Of a DNA stretch of 64,000 nucleotides, positions 1 to 6,693 are shown piece after piece; position 1 is the first letter of the stretch; every line of letters starts with the position of its first letter. The notes below the pieces were generated by a model, which saw only the letters and a list, made by a program, of their open reading frames with translations, ran no database searches and was not told where the DNA came from. A program made the position numbers and the translations under genes. Origin of the DNA: Yeguia hominis (lineage in GTDB: Bacteria; Bacillota; Clostridia; Oscillospirales; Acutalibacteraceae). The DNA lies in contig NZ_JACRSN010000017.1 of assembly GCF_014384705.1 (NCBI RefSeq), positions 1 through 64,000 of the forward strand. Direction: 5' to 3'.

Positions 1-283
1 GATCCCGGGGCACGGATATCTCCGCATCGCCGAAGCCGGTGCGCAGCGTTTTGCTGCTGTGCCCGTTCCGGCTGTTGCCCGTGTCCTTGGTTTTATAGCC
101 GTACCTGCTGCAGCCCAGCTCGTCGTCCAGCTCCGCATCGAGGCCGTTTTCCATGAATTCGGCAATCGTCTCCTTGAACAGGCTTTGAATGTCGTCCATG
201 CTGCCGATGTTCGCCATCTGCAGCAGCTCTCTGATCTTTTCCCTGCGGGCATTTTCTTCCGGGGTGCGTTCCTTTCTTGCCAT
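1..283 (-). CDS. IS256-family transposase, N-terminal 94 residues (partial)
   Basis: Reading the minus strand from ATG at 283 gives a protein beginning MARKERTPEENARREKIREL, continuing through a segment with ELDDELGCSRYGY and NSRNGHSSKTLRTGFG, then ISVPRDR at the edge. That N-terminal architecture (helical leader, then the E-L-GY-R and SRNG(HY)S-K patterns before the PRDR motif) is typical of IS256-type mutator transposases. These are DDE enzymes that excise the element as a circle and reinsert it. The catalytic DDE core is outside the window. A ribosome binding site GGAGG lies 9 bases before the ATG but is embedded in a strong inverted repeat (288-332). Confidence 0.85.
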   Translation of the reverse strand, partial: MARKERTPEENARREKIRELLQMANIGSMDDIQSLFKETIAEFMENGLDAELDDELGCSRYGYKTKDTGNSRNGHSSKTLRTGFGDAEISVPRD

Positions 284-287
284 TGTA

Positions 288-332
288 AAACCTCCAATGT
301 GGTGCTTCTATTATACACCACATTGGAGGTTT
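288..332 (-). promoter_or_regulatory. RBS-sequestering hairpin with the transposase promoter in and around its loop
   Basis: A perfect 17-bp inverted repeat (288-304 and 316-332) flanks an 11-base loop. On the minus strand the 3' arm contains the GGAGG ribosome binding site of the transposase. The loop with its edge contains TATAAT (310-315), and TTGTGT lies 17 bases upstream as a possible -35. A transcript starting at this promoter would begin past the 5' arm and leave the RBS free. A transcript reading in from outside would contain both arms and mask the RBS. This matches the known logic by which some IS elements avoid activation by external transcription. Pairing is visible; the function is inferred. 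Confidence 0.65.
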
Positions 333-354
333 ACACAAAGTATGGGATGGTCTC

Positions 355-511
355 GCGAAACGCTCGATCACCCGGTATTTCAGCTTCACCTCCTCCCAGC
401 TTCGGACAGAAAATTTCGCAGCAGCTCCACCTGCATCCGCAGCTCAATCAGTTCGTTGTTCCTTTTTTGTTCTTCGCTGAGCGCCTCTACTTTCGTATAT
501 CCTCTCAACAT
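355..511 (-). pseudogene. IS3-like element remnant (orfA tail and orfB start), interrupted by the IS256-type element
   Basis: A 41-codon minus-strand frame (511-386) starts ATG and encodes a coiled-coil-like segment (NNELIELRMQVELLRNFLSE) ending AGRR-stop. Its stop overlaps a GTG-started frame at 389 reading VKLKYRVIERF. An orfA ending in such a leucine-rich helix, overlapped by an orfB starting with KYRVI, is the usual IS3-family arrangement, where OrfAB is made by frameshifting. The orfB frame is cut at about 354 by the terminus of the IS256-type element. Only fragments remain, so it cannot encode an active transposase. The family call rests on these short stretches. Confidence 0.45.
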
Positions 512-515
512 GACT

Positions 516-687
516 GCACCTCCTGTTGTAGCTTCTATTCTTAGGGATGAGCAAAACGCAAGTTTTGCAAAGCCGAATCACAATATATAGGATTCAAGCA
601 AGATAGATGGAACTATATATTGTTTGGACTTGTGAGTAAATCGGAGTTTTGCTCATCTCTAAGCTTCTATTCTACAACAGGAGGTGC
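516..687. repeat. 15-bp perfect inverted repeat forming an RBS/terminator-like hairpin, split by a MITE
   Basis: Arms GCACCTCCTGTTGTA (516-530) and its exact complement (673-687) are now 142 bases apart. Without the inserted MITE and one copy of its target duplication the arms would flank a 10-base loop, GCTTCTATTC. On the plus strand the right arm is followed by TTTTTT, as in an intrinsic terminator. On the minus strand the left arm carries the GGAGG before the ATG at 511, so the original structure would have masked that RBS. A related hairpin followed by TTTTTTCACG occurs at 20134-20179. Confidence 0.7.
541..662. mobile_element. 122-bp MITE with 17-bp terminal repeats and a 10-bp target duplication
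   Basis: The ends TTAGGGATGAGCAAAAC (541-557) and, inverted, TTAGAGATGAGCAAAAC (646-662) match at 16 of 17 positions. The element is flanked by perfect direct repeats GCTTCTATTC (531-540 and 663-672), as expected of a target-site duplication. No coding capacity is visible inside, and the interior is AT-rich. These are the defining properties of a miniature inverted-repeat element mobilised by a transposase encoded elsewhere. The parent family cannot be named from this sequence. Confidence 0.8.
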
Positions 688-794
688 TTTTTTCACGGTC
701 CGTTTTCTTGGGTGCAGTCCACATCGGTTCGCATCTGAGGATTTTTTCATTGCAGCCCGAAAGCCGGTGCGTCTCTAGGCATTCAAGGCGCGCT

Positions 795-1229
795 TTACAA
801 AAACTTTCGAATCTCTATCGTGAGTTCTTCTTCCAAATTGATGAGTCGTTTTGTAATGTCTTTGGAAACCTCATCTGCCGCCTCGTACTGATTTAAATAC
901 TTATTTAAGGATTTCACGCCCATATTGCATCCGTCTGTCATCAGATCCGCGATTGTCTGGTCAGAATGATCCATTTCCATCTTCATGTTTGTTTTCATCC
1001 AGGACATCCCTTTGGCAATCGGATTCGGCTCTTTTCCGTCATCATGATACTGATCCAGCAGCTTTTGAACCTCATTTTTCAGTTTCTCGTGTTCCTGTTT
1101 GCACTTGCTCAGCTTCTCCCGAAGGTCCTTGTTCTGCACCCGATCGAGAACATCGTCAATCGCTGCCGTCCCCATCTTAATTCCTGCGTCACATTCCCGC
1201 AGTAATCGGATGGTATCCTGTTCAATCAT
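795..1229 (-). CDS. Predicted helical-bundle protein of unknown function
   Basis: This 144-residue, highly charged protein has no signal peptide or membrane segment. Its heptad-like helices (around 1-60, 70-100 and 105-144) suggest a small four-helix-bundle fold. Three histidines and several methionines lie near residues 62-90 (QYHDDG, MKTNMKMEMDHSD). It is encoded 196 bases downstream of the metal P-type ATPase on the same strand, so a role with that transporter is possible but not shown. It resembles small bundle proteins annotated near P-type ATPases in clostridia; I do not recognise a defined family. The start at 1229 is preceded by AAGGAGG. Confidence 0.7.
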   Translation of the reverse strand: MIEQDTIRLLRECDAGIKMGTAAIDDVLDRVQNKDLREKLSKCKQEHEKLKNEVQKLLDQYHDDGKEPNPIAKGMSWMKTNMKMEMDHSDQTIADLMTDGCNMGVKSLNKYLNQYEAADEVSKDITKRLINLEEELTIEIRKFL

Positions 1230-1425
1230 AAAAATCCCAGCCTCCTTCCAAAGATAACGGTAGTCTGTGCGGATTTCTATGAATTATTCTGGAAAGCATC
1301 ATTCTGCAAAATACCGGTTTATTGTTCGCCGAAATATCATTTTTAAAATTTTAATCGGCAGTGATTTTGACGGCCAGAAAGCAAAAAAGCCGCCGGATAA
1401 ACCGGCAGCTTCTGCAAATCAGGTC

Positions 1426-3528
1426 TTATTTTTGGGAATCGCGATGTCCTTCCGGAAGAAGATCCGTCATACTCTTTAAGCTGATTCCAAGGGTTGAAGC
1501 ATTATGGAAAAGTGCCGAAGTGGTGGGCTGGATCACACCCGATACCCCCAGAAGAATCAGCATCAGATTAAACCCGACAATGAACCGGTAATTTCGGTCA
1601 ATTCTGGACATCAGTGCAGACGCTAAACGCCGCAGTGCAACCAGACAGAACAGATCTTCCGACGAAACGGTAATATCCGCAATTTCTTTTGCGATCGCGG
1701 CTCCGGTATTGATGGCAACCCCGACGTCCGCTTCGGACAAAGCCGGCGTGTCATTTACCCCGTCGCCGATCATCATCACCGTGCGTCCCGCCGCGCGTTG
1801 CGCTCGGACAAATTCTGCCTTATCCTCGGGCAAAACGCCGGCATGGTATTCATCCACACAAACCGCTTCCGCCACTGCTTCCGCTGTTTTTTCGTTGTCA
1901 CCGGTCATCATCACGATTTTGTCGATTCCGAGATCGTGCAAAGCCTGAATTGCCGCCTTGGCCTCCGCGCGCAGCGGATCATAGATGCAGATGACTGCGA
2001 CAAGTACCCCGGATACCGCAAGATAGAGATGGGAATATTCCGGCTGGATAGAGGAAAATTTTTCCTCTTCCCCTGCAGGCACGACACAGTGTTCGTCCTC
2101 AAAGACAAAATGGTAGCTGCCAATAACGACCTTCTGGTTTTCTACCATACTGGAAATCCCGTGTGCGACCACGTACTCCACGCTGGAGTGATATTCTTCG
2201 TGACGCAGGCCTCTGCGCTTTGCTTCTTCTACCACCGCATTGGCGAGCGAATGCGGATAATGTTCCTCCAGACAAGCCGCTAAACGCAGCATGTCCGCTT
2301 CATTTTGGCCGCGGAATGCAACAATTTTGGCAACCTGCGGCGTGGCATAGGTCAGTGTTCCGGTTTTATCAAACACAACCGTGTCTGCTTTCGCGACAGC
2401 CTCTAAGAACCGGCCGCCTTTTACCGAAATTCCGTGCTGTCCGCCTTCGCGCATTGCGGAGAGAACCGCAATCGGCATCGCCAGTTTCAGCGCACAGGAG
2501 AAATCGACCATCAGCACAGCAAGCATTTTCGTAATATTTCGCGTCAGGAGATAAACAAGCGCCGTTGCACCAAGGGTATACGGAACAAGCTTGTCAGAAA
2601 GCTGTGAAGCCTTATTTTCAGCAGTGGATTTCAGCTTTTCTGATTCCTCAATCATTTTTACAATCCGGTCATACCGGCCGCCGCCCATTGCCTTCTCTAC
2701 TGCGATTACACACTCGCCTTCCTCGACAACGGTCCCGGCATACGCATAGCTTCCGGAAATCTTCCGGACAGGCAAAGACTCTCCGGTCATGGAAGACTGA
2801 TTGACGCTTGCTTCGCCTTCAACCACCTTGCCGTCGAGCGGGATCACATTTCCCGTGCGCACAACAATACGGTCGCCTTCTTGAACTTCGTTTACGCCGA
2901 CCAGTGTCTCGCTGTCTCCGGTTTTCATCCATACTTTATCGACATGCAACGACATCACGCCCGCAAGGTCGTTGATGGACTTTTTGTGTGTCCAGTTTTC
3001 AAGCAGTTCACCGAGCCCAAGCATAAACATAATCGATCCTGCGGTATCGAAATCGCCGCGGATGATCGACACGCCAACTGCTGTTGCATCCAATACGGAC
3101 ACCGAGAGTTTTCCGTGGATCAGCGCGGAAAGTCCTGCTTTCAGATATTTGATAGAGCGTATGATTGCGAGTATAGAACGTACAGGGAACGGCAAAAACA
3201 GTTTTACTGCCATTCGCTGCAGCACCGAAAACACAAGCTTGTCCTCAAACTCCCGGTTGAGCGCTCTTCCGGTATGTTCCGGAACCAGCCCGAGAGCCTC
3301 GGCCTGTTCAAACGAAAATGCAGAAAGCGCGGAGAGAATTTCTTCCCGTTTGGCCGTATGATACAGAATGATAAGATCGCACGTCCGGTCATAGACTTTG
3401 ACATCCGAAACCCCATCGAGCCGTTTCAGATAATACTCTGCCAGATCTGCCTGTTTTAATGTCATGCGGCGCATACAAAAATGCACGCGCATCCTGCCGC
3501 GTGATTCATGCAGCAAGCTACATTTCAT
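1426..3528 (-). CDS. Heavy-metal-type P1-type ATPase
   Basis: The protein is an integral-membrane pump of about 700 residues that couples ATP hydrolysis to cation export. Visible motifs, numbered from the ATG at 3528, are an N-terminal HMA-like region without a CxxC, TGES near 248-251, an intramembrane SCALK near 344-348 in place of the common CPC/CPH/SPC, the phosphorylation site DKTGTLT at 387, TGDN, and GDGVND. The SCALK motif means the metal cannot be assigned by motif; Mn, Zn or Fe are candidates by analogy only. The frame is open to 3621, but the ATG at 3528 with GGGGGGTC upstream gives the expected N-terminus and avoids overlapping the DUF6110 gene. It forms a likely operon with 3587-3874. 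Confidence 0.9.
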   Translation of the reverse strand: MKCSLLHESRGRMRVHFCMRRMTLKQADLAEYYLKRLDGVSDVKVYDRTCDLIILYHTAKREEILSALSAFSFEQAEALGLVPEHTGRALNREFEDKLVFSVLQRMAVKLFLPFPVRSILAIIRSIKYLKAGLSALIHGKLSVSVLDATAVGVSIIRGDFDTAGSIMFMLGLGELLENWTHKKSINDLAGVMSLHVDKVWMKTGDSETLVGVNEVQEGDRIVVRTGNVIPLDGKVVEGEASVNQSSMTGESLPVRKISGSYAYAGTVVEEGECVIAVEKAMGGGRYDRIVKMIEESEKLKSTAENKASQLSDKLVPYTLGATALVYLLTRNITKMLAVLMVDFSCALKLAMPIAVLSAMREGGQHGISVKGGRFLEAVAKADTVVFDKTGTLTYATPQVAKIVAFRGQNEADMLRLAACLEEHYPHSLANAVVEEAKRRGLRHEEYHSSVEYVVAHGISSMVENQKVVIGSYHFVFEDEHCVVPAGEEEKFSSIQPEYSHLYLAVSGVLVAVICIYDPLRAEAKAAIQALHDLGIDKIVMMTGDNEKTAEAVAEAVCVDEYHAGVLPEDKAEFVRAQRAAGRTVMMIGDGVNDTPALSEADVGVAINTGAAIAKEIADITVSSEDLFCLVALRRLASALMSRIDRNYRFIVGFNLMLILLGVSGVIQPTTSALFHNASTLGISLKSMTDLLPEGHRDSQK

Positions 3529-3586
3529 AAAAAAAGACCCCCCATAAAAAGGCCGCGCTGCTTTCGCGGCGCGGCGCTTTGCTCTG

Positions 3587-3874
3587 TTATTCTGCTTCCG
3601 CTTCCGCGTTATCGCACGCACAGTCTTCGATCACTTCGGGTTCTGCCTCTGCTGCGCGTTTTTCGTTGATCTCTTTTGCGTCTGCCAGAACGTCACCCGC
3701 ATTTTCTTTGACTGTGGTTACTGCCGTCATAATTCCGTCTTTTATGCGGAGCGCTGCCGCAGTCGCATGCGTATATATCTTTTTCGCGTCTTTACTGGAA
3801 AGCAATTTAATGCCTGCTGTTCCGAAAAGAACACCGCCAGCGAAAAGTCCTAATTTTCCAAATGCACATTTCAT
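3587..3874 (-). CDS. DUF6110-like small membrane-anchored protein
   Basis: This 95-residue protein begins MKCAFGKLGLFAGGVLFGTA, one hydrophobic helix, followed by a charged amphipathic region and an acidic tail with CACDNAEAEAE. It precedes the P-type ATPase by 58 bases, and AGGAGGTC lies upstream of its ATG. Similar small proteins with an N-terminal GxxxGG helix are commonly encoded next to P1-type ATPases in clostridia and are labelled DUF6110. A helper role (metal delivery or pump stabilisation) is inferred from position. The Cys-Ala-Cys tail may bind metal. Confidence 0.75.
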   Translation of the reverse strand: MKCAFGKLGLFAGGVLFGTAGIKLLSSKDAKKIYTHATAAALRIKDGIMTAVTTVKENAGDVLADAKEINEKRAAEAEPEVIEDCACDNAEAEAE

Positions 3875-4651
3875 ACTTAAGACCTCCTGTGATCATTTTT
3901 TGACATTATTTTACTACAATTTTACCGACAAGTCAAATCAAAACAAAACTTATTCGGTGGATTTTTCTTTGACGAAATACCAGCGTCAATCTGTCCGATC
4001 GCTGTCCGTTTCCCGCACGGTTCCAAAAGCAGAAGTGTAGAAACAAATCCTATCCGGTTCTCCGAGCTCCTTTCGAACCCGTACGCTACAGATGCTGTTA
4101 CATTTCCGGGAGTCCTTTGTCAGAAGCGTTCTATAATCAGCCATAACTATAGACATGTGTTTGTGCTTTCCCGCACAGAAAAGGCGCTATGCGTGATATG
4201 TCTTGTTGCACGAAAGTCGCGCTGCGAAATCGTTTTGCGCATCTTTCAATTCTATCAAAACACAACCGCAGCCTTTCTTTGGAAAAAGAAAGGTCATCGC
4301 GAAATCCAATTTATTTTTTACAAAAAGTGAAAACAAAGCAAACGCTCCACTGATGCGTCTGCCTTTTAGAAATTGAGATGCGTTTGAACACTACCTCAAA
4401 AAAGCCGCAAAACAAAAACAGCAGCCGCAAATTGCTGACTGCTAGCTTTTGAAAGGACTATAAAAACAAGTTTTTTAAGATTCTTGCGAATCAGCAAAAG
4501 TTCCGCAGATAAAATGGGTCGTTCATGCAGGGAACCTGTTGCAAACGCGTTTTGGAACGAGTGCGCAACTGACACATACGATGTCACGAAATGGCGCGCG
4601 ACGGCGTGGAGGACGCTGATTTCTTTCCAAAAATTCACCGCGGAAATGAGA
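3875..4651. other. Intergenic region without a recognisable gene
   Basis: About 780 bases lie between the P-type ATPase operon and the tRNA pair. Frames present on either strand have no ribosome binding site or family resemblance. A short hairpin, CCTTTCTTT/AAAGAAAGG, near 4275-4296 is not followed by a T-run. Nothing else is supported here. Confidence 0.5.
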
Positions 4652-4692
4652 AAAAATAAAATCGGCAAGCACCATACGGTACTTGCCGATTT
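4652..4692 (-). terminator. Intrinsic terminator of the tRNA transcript
   Basis: A near-perfect 14-bp stem (4661-4674 with 4679-4692, four-base loop; AATCGGCAAG pairs with CTTGCCGATT) starts directly at the tRNA-Pro CCA end. On the minus strand it is followed by TTATTTTTT. It ends the tRNA-Gln/tRNA-Pro transcript. Confidence 0.9.
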
Positions 4693-4769
4693 TGGTCGAG
4701 GTGACAGGACTTGAACCTGCGACTTCTGCGTCCCGAACGCAGCGCTCTACCAAACTGAGCCACACCTCG
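4693..4769 (-). tRNA. tRNA-Pro (CGG anticodon)
   Basis: The minus strand gives a full cloverleaf of 77 bases with encoded CCA. The acceptor CGAGGTG pairs with CACCTCG, the D-arm contains GGTAGAGC, the anticodon stem CTGCG/CGCAG encloses TTCGGGA (anticodon CGG, G37), and the T-arm is GCAGGTTCAAGTCCTGT. It reads CCG codons. It lies 26 bases downstream of tRNA-Gln, with a palindromic spacer between them. Confidence 0.95.
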
Positions 4770-4773
4770 AAAA

Positions 4774-4795
4774 ATATAACCCCATTGGGGTTATA
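4774..4795. repeat. Palindromic spacer between the two tRNAs
   Basis: ATATAACCCC and GGGGTTATAT flank a short loop, so the spacer forms a 10-bp stem immediately 3' of the tRNA-Gln CCA on the minus strand. It could mark an RNase processing point. No T-run follows, so it is not a normal terminator. Confidence 0.6.
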
Positions 4796-4869
4796 TGGCT
4801 GCGGTGCTAGGATTTGAACCCAGACAAACAGAGTCAGAGTCTGCCGTGCTACCATTACACAACACCGCA
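4796..4869 (-). tRNA. tRNA-Gln (CTG anticodon)
   Basis: The 74-base minus-strand cloverleaf has an encoded CCA. The acceptor TGCGGTG pairs with CACCGCA, the anticodon stem GCAGA/TCTGT encloses CTCTGAC (anticodon CTG, A37), and the T-arm is CTGGGTTCAAATCCTAG. It decodes CAG glutamine codons and is co-transcribed with tRNA-Pro. Confidence 0.95.
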
Positions 4870-4993
4870 TCAGGAACGCTGTCATATGTCAGACAGCGTT
4901 ATTTATTATACCGTATTTTCAAAAAATGTCAAGCCCTTTTTCAAAAAAAATTGGAAAAATATCGAACATCCTGTATTTTCTTCGGTTTGGCAT

Positions 4994-6640
4994 CTACAGA
5001 TGGTATGCATTGGCAAGCGCAGCAAACACTTTGGCGCATGGAGAACCTTCACTTGCAATCCGTTCATCCGCTAGTACCGTGATCGTATATTGCGGATTTT
5101 CCTTTGGGAAATAACCGGTGTACCACAGATCCAAAACCTCTTCCCCGCTGCGATATCGTCCGGTTTGTGCCGTGCCAGTTTTGGCGCCGGCGCCGCCGGA
5201 CATCGGCTTTCCGTTTGCCGCCGTTCCGCTTTCGACCGCCTCCTCCATAAACGCCTGCAGCTGCGCCGCCGTATCGGCGCTCAGAATGCGTTTCGGACTC
5301 TTTTTCACTTCTGCTGCCGTCCAGGTCCCGTCAGCGTCTACAAACCCTTCTATCAGGGAAAGCTCCGTGCAAATTCCGCCAGATGCAATGATATTCGTCA
5401 ACGACGCAATCTGTAATGGAGACGCCGTCAGTTCTCCCTGTCCGAATGAAAAATTTGCCAGCGCCCGCGAAATCTGCAGCTCTGATTTTTCCGGTAAAAC
5501 ACCGGGTGCAGATACCATTCCCTTTGCCAGCTGCATTTTTTGCCCAAACCCAAACGACTGGGCTGTTTTAAGGAACACTGGAACCGGAACGTCCTGCATC
5601 AAATCGATAAAATAGCCGTTGCAGGACGCAGCAATGGCGCCGCGCATATTGAGCGTTCCGTGGGCAATTCCATCAAAGCAGTGAAACACAGCGCCGGACA
5701 CGGTAAGACCGCCTGTGCAGGTATATTCTCGCAAAGGGGAAATTCCGGATTCAAGCGCTGCAGCAGCGGACACCAGCTTGAACACAGACCCAACCGGGTA
5801 AGCCTCCAAAGCGCGGTTAAGAAGCGGTGCTGCCTCCTGATCTTCCAGCGCTGCTGCAACATTCTCCGGTGAAAAGTCCGGCAGACTGACCAGCGCGCGG
5901 AGCTTTCCTGTCGCAACCTCTGTCACCACAATCGCGCCGCTTTGCAGATGACGTTTTGCGATCCGTTCCGCCGTTCTCTGCAGATCTTGGTCGAGTGTCA
6001 GAACGACGCCGCCGCGGCTTTTGGAAAGCGTATCGGCGACAAGCCGGTCTTCCGGCGACAGGACATGACCGAGCGCGTCTACCGGATACTGCACGGTCGC
6101 CTTCCCGTCATACTCGCGCAGCACGTCGTCAAAAGCCATTTCAATTCCGGCAACCCCGATCCCGTCTGCGTCCAAATATCCAATGGTATGCACGGCAATC
6201 GGCTCTTCTCCATACCGATTGGGAACAGAAAAAAGATCGATTCCTGCTCCGGACAATGCGGTCTCCTTTGGAACCGTCAAAAGAAATGGTGTTCCAGCGG
6301 AGAGCATCGAATAAAATGAGGAACCTGTTTCCGAAGAAAACGCCGCGGTAATGGCATTTGCCGCATCCGGTGACGGCGCAACCGCCGCAACTGTTTGGGA
6401 TGTTGCATTGATAAGCGGCTGCAAATTGGTATCATAAATAGTCCCGCGGGACACGCCGGCCGTAATGGTATAGGTACTCTGCTGCGTTGCTGCCTCTTGA
6501 TACTGTCTGGATCCGGACGCCACATACAAACTGACAATTACCACCAGAATGCCCATCGCCAGAAACAAGAACACCGCTGCAATCCGTTTTTCACTGCACG
6601 TCGTTTTTTCGGCATCGTCTTCTTTTCCAAAAATCCGCAA
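4994..6640 (-). CDS. Class B penicillin-binding protein (peptidoglycan transpeptidase)
   Basis: This membrane-anchored DD-transpeptidase cross-links peptidoglycan outside the membrane. It has a short cytoplasmic N-terminus, one membrane helix (IAAVFLFLAMGILVVIVSLY), a compact dimerisation-like region, and the transpeptidase motifs SVFK (catalytic Ser), SCN and KTGTAQTG. At about 550 residues it is smaller than typical PBP2/FtsI and has no PASTA domains, so an SpoVD/PBP2-like elongation or sporulation role is only a guess. The best start is TTG at 6640, 7 bases after GGGAGG. An in-frame TTG at 6670 lacks an RBS. The RBS lies in the 3' arm of a hairpin after mltG. Confidence 0.9.
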   Translation of the reverse strand: MRIFGKEDDAEKTTCSEKRIAAVFLFLAMGILVVIVSLYVASGSRQYQEAATQQSTYTITAGVSRGTIYDTNLQPLINATSQTVAAVAPSPDAANAITAAFSSETGSSFYSMLSAGTPFLLTVPKETALSGAGIDLFSVPNRYGEEPIAVHTIGYLDADGIGVAGIEMAFDDVLREYDGKATVQYPVDALGHVLSPEDRLVADTLSKSRGGVVLTLDQDLQRTAERIAKRHLQSGAIVVTEVATGKLRALVSLPDFSPENVAAALEDQEAAPLLNRALEAYPVGSVFKLVSAAAALESGISPLREYTCTGGLTVSGAVFHCFDGIAHGTLNMRGAIAASCNGYFIDLMQDVPVPVFLKTAQSFGFGQKMQLAKGMVSAPGVLPEKSELQISRALANFSFGQGELTASPLQIASLTNIIASGGICTELSLIEGFVDADGTWTAAEVKKSPKRILSADTAAQLQAFMEEAVESGTAANGKPMSGGAGAKTGTAQTGRYRSGEEVLDLWYTGYFPKENPQYTITVLADERIASEGSPCAKVFAALANAYHL

Positions 6641-6683
6641 AAAACCGCCTCCCGCACTTATTGTAGCCAAGGCGGAGGCGGTT
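6638..6683 (-). terminator. mltG terminator-like hairpin overlapping the pbp ribosome binding site and TTG start
   Basis: AACCGCCTCC (minus strand, 6683-6674) pairs with GGAGGCGGTT (6652-6643) around a 21-base loop, followed by TTTTTT. The U-run contains the TTG start codon at 6640, and the 3' arm is the ribosome binding site GGGAGG of the penicillin-binding protein. Transcripts crossing this point would be partly terminated or would mask the RBS, so expression of the two wall enzymes may be uncoupled. Confidence 0.6.
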
Positions 6684-6693
6684 TAGTCCTATT

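Larger units (their letters stand above)
1..354 (-). mobile_element. IS256-family insertion sequence, left part (runs off the window)
   Basis: The block holds the 5' part of an IS256-type transposase gene on the minus strand and ends near 354, where the sequence resembles an IS256-type terminal repeat (minus strand GAGACCATCCC, followed by TACTTTGTGTAAA). Beyond 354 the sequence switches to an IS3-like coding remnant, so this element appears to have inserted in an older IS. The exact end and the target duplication cannot be confirmed because the other terminus lies outside the window. Confidence 0.7.

Noticed and set aside
4275..4296. Hairpin CCTTTCTTT/AAAGAAAGG in the gap after the P-type ATPase
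   Set aside because: There is no T-run and no gene end nearby, so it is not called as a terminator.
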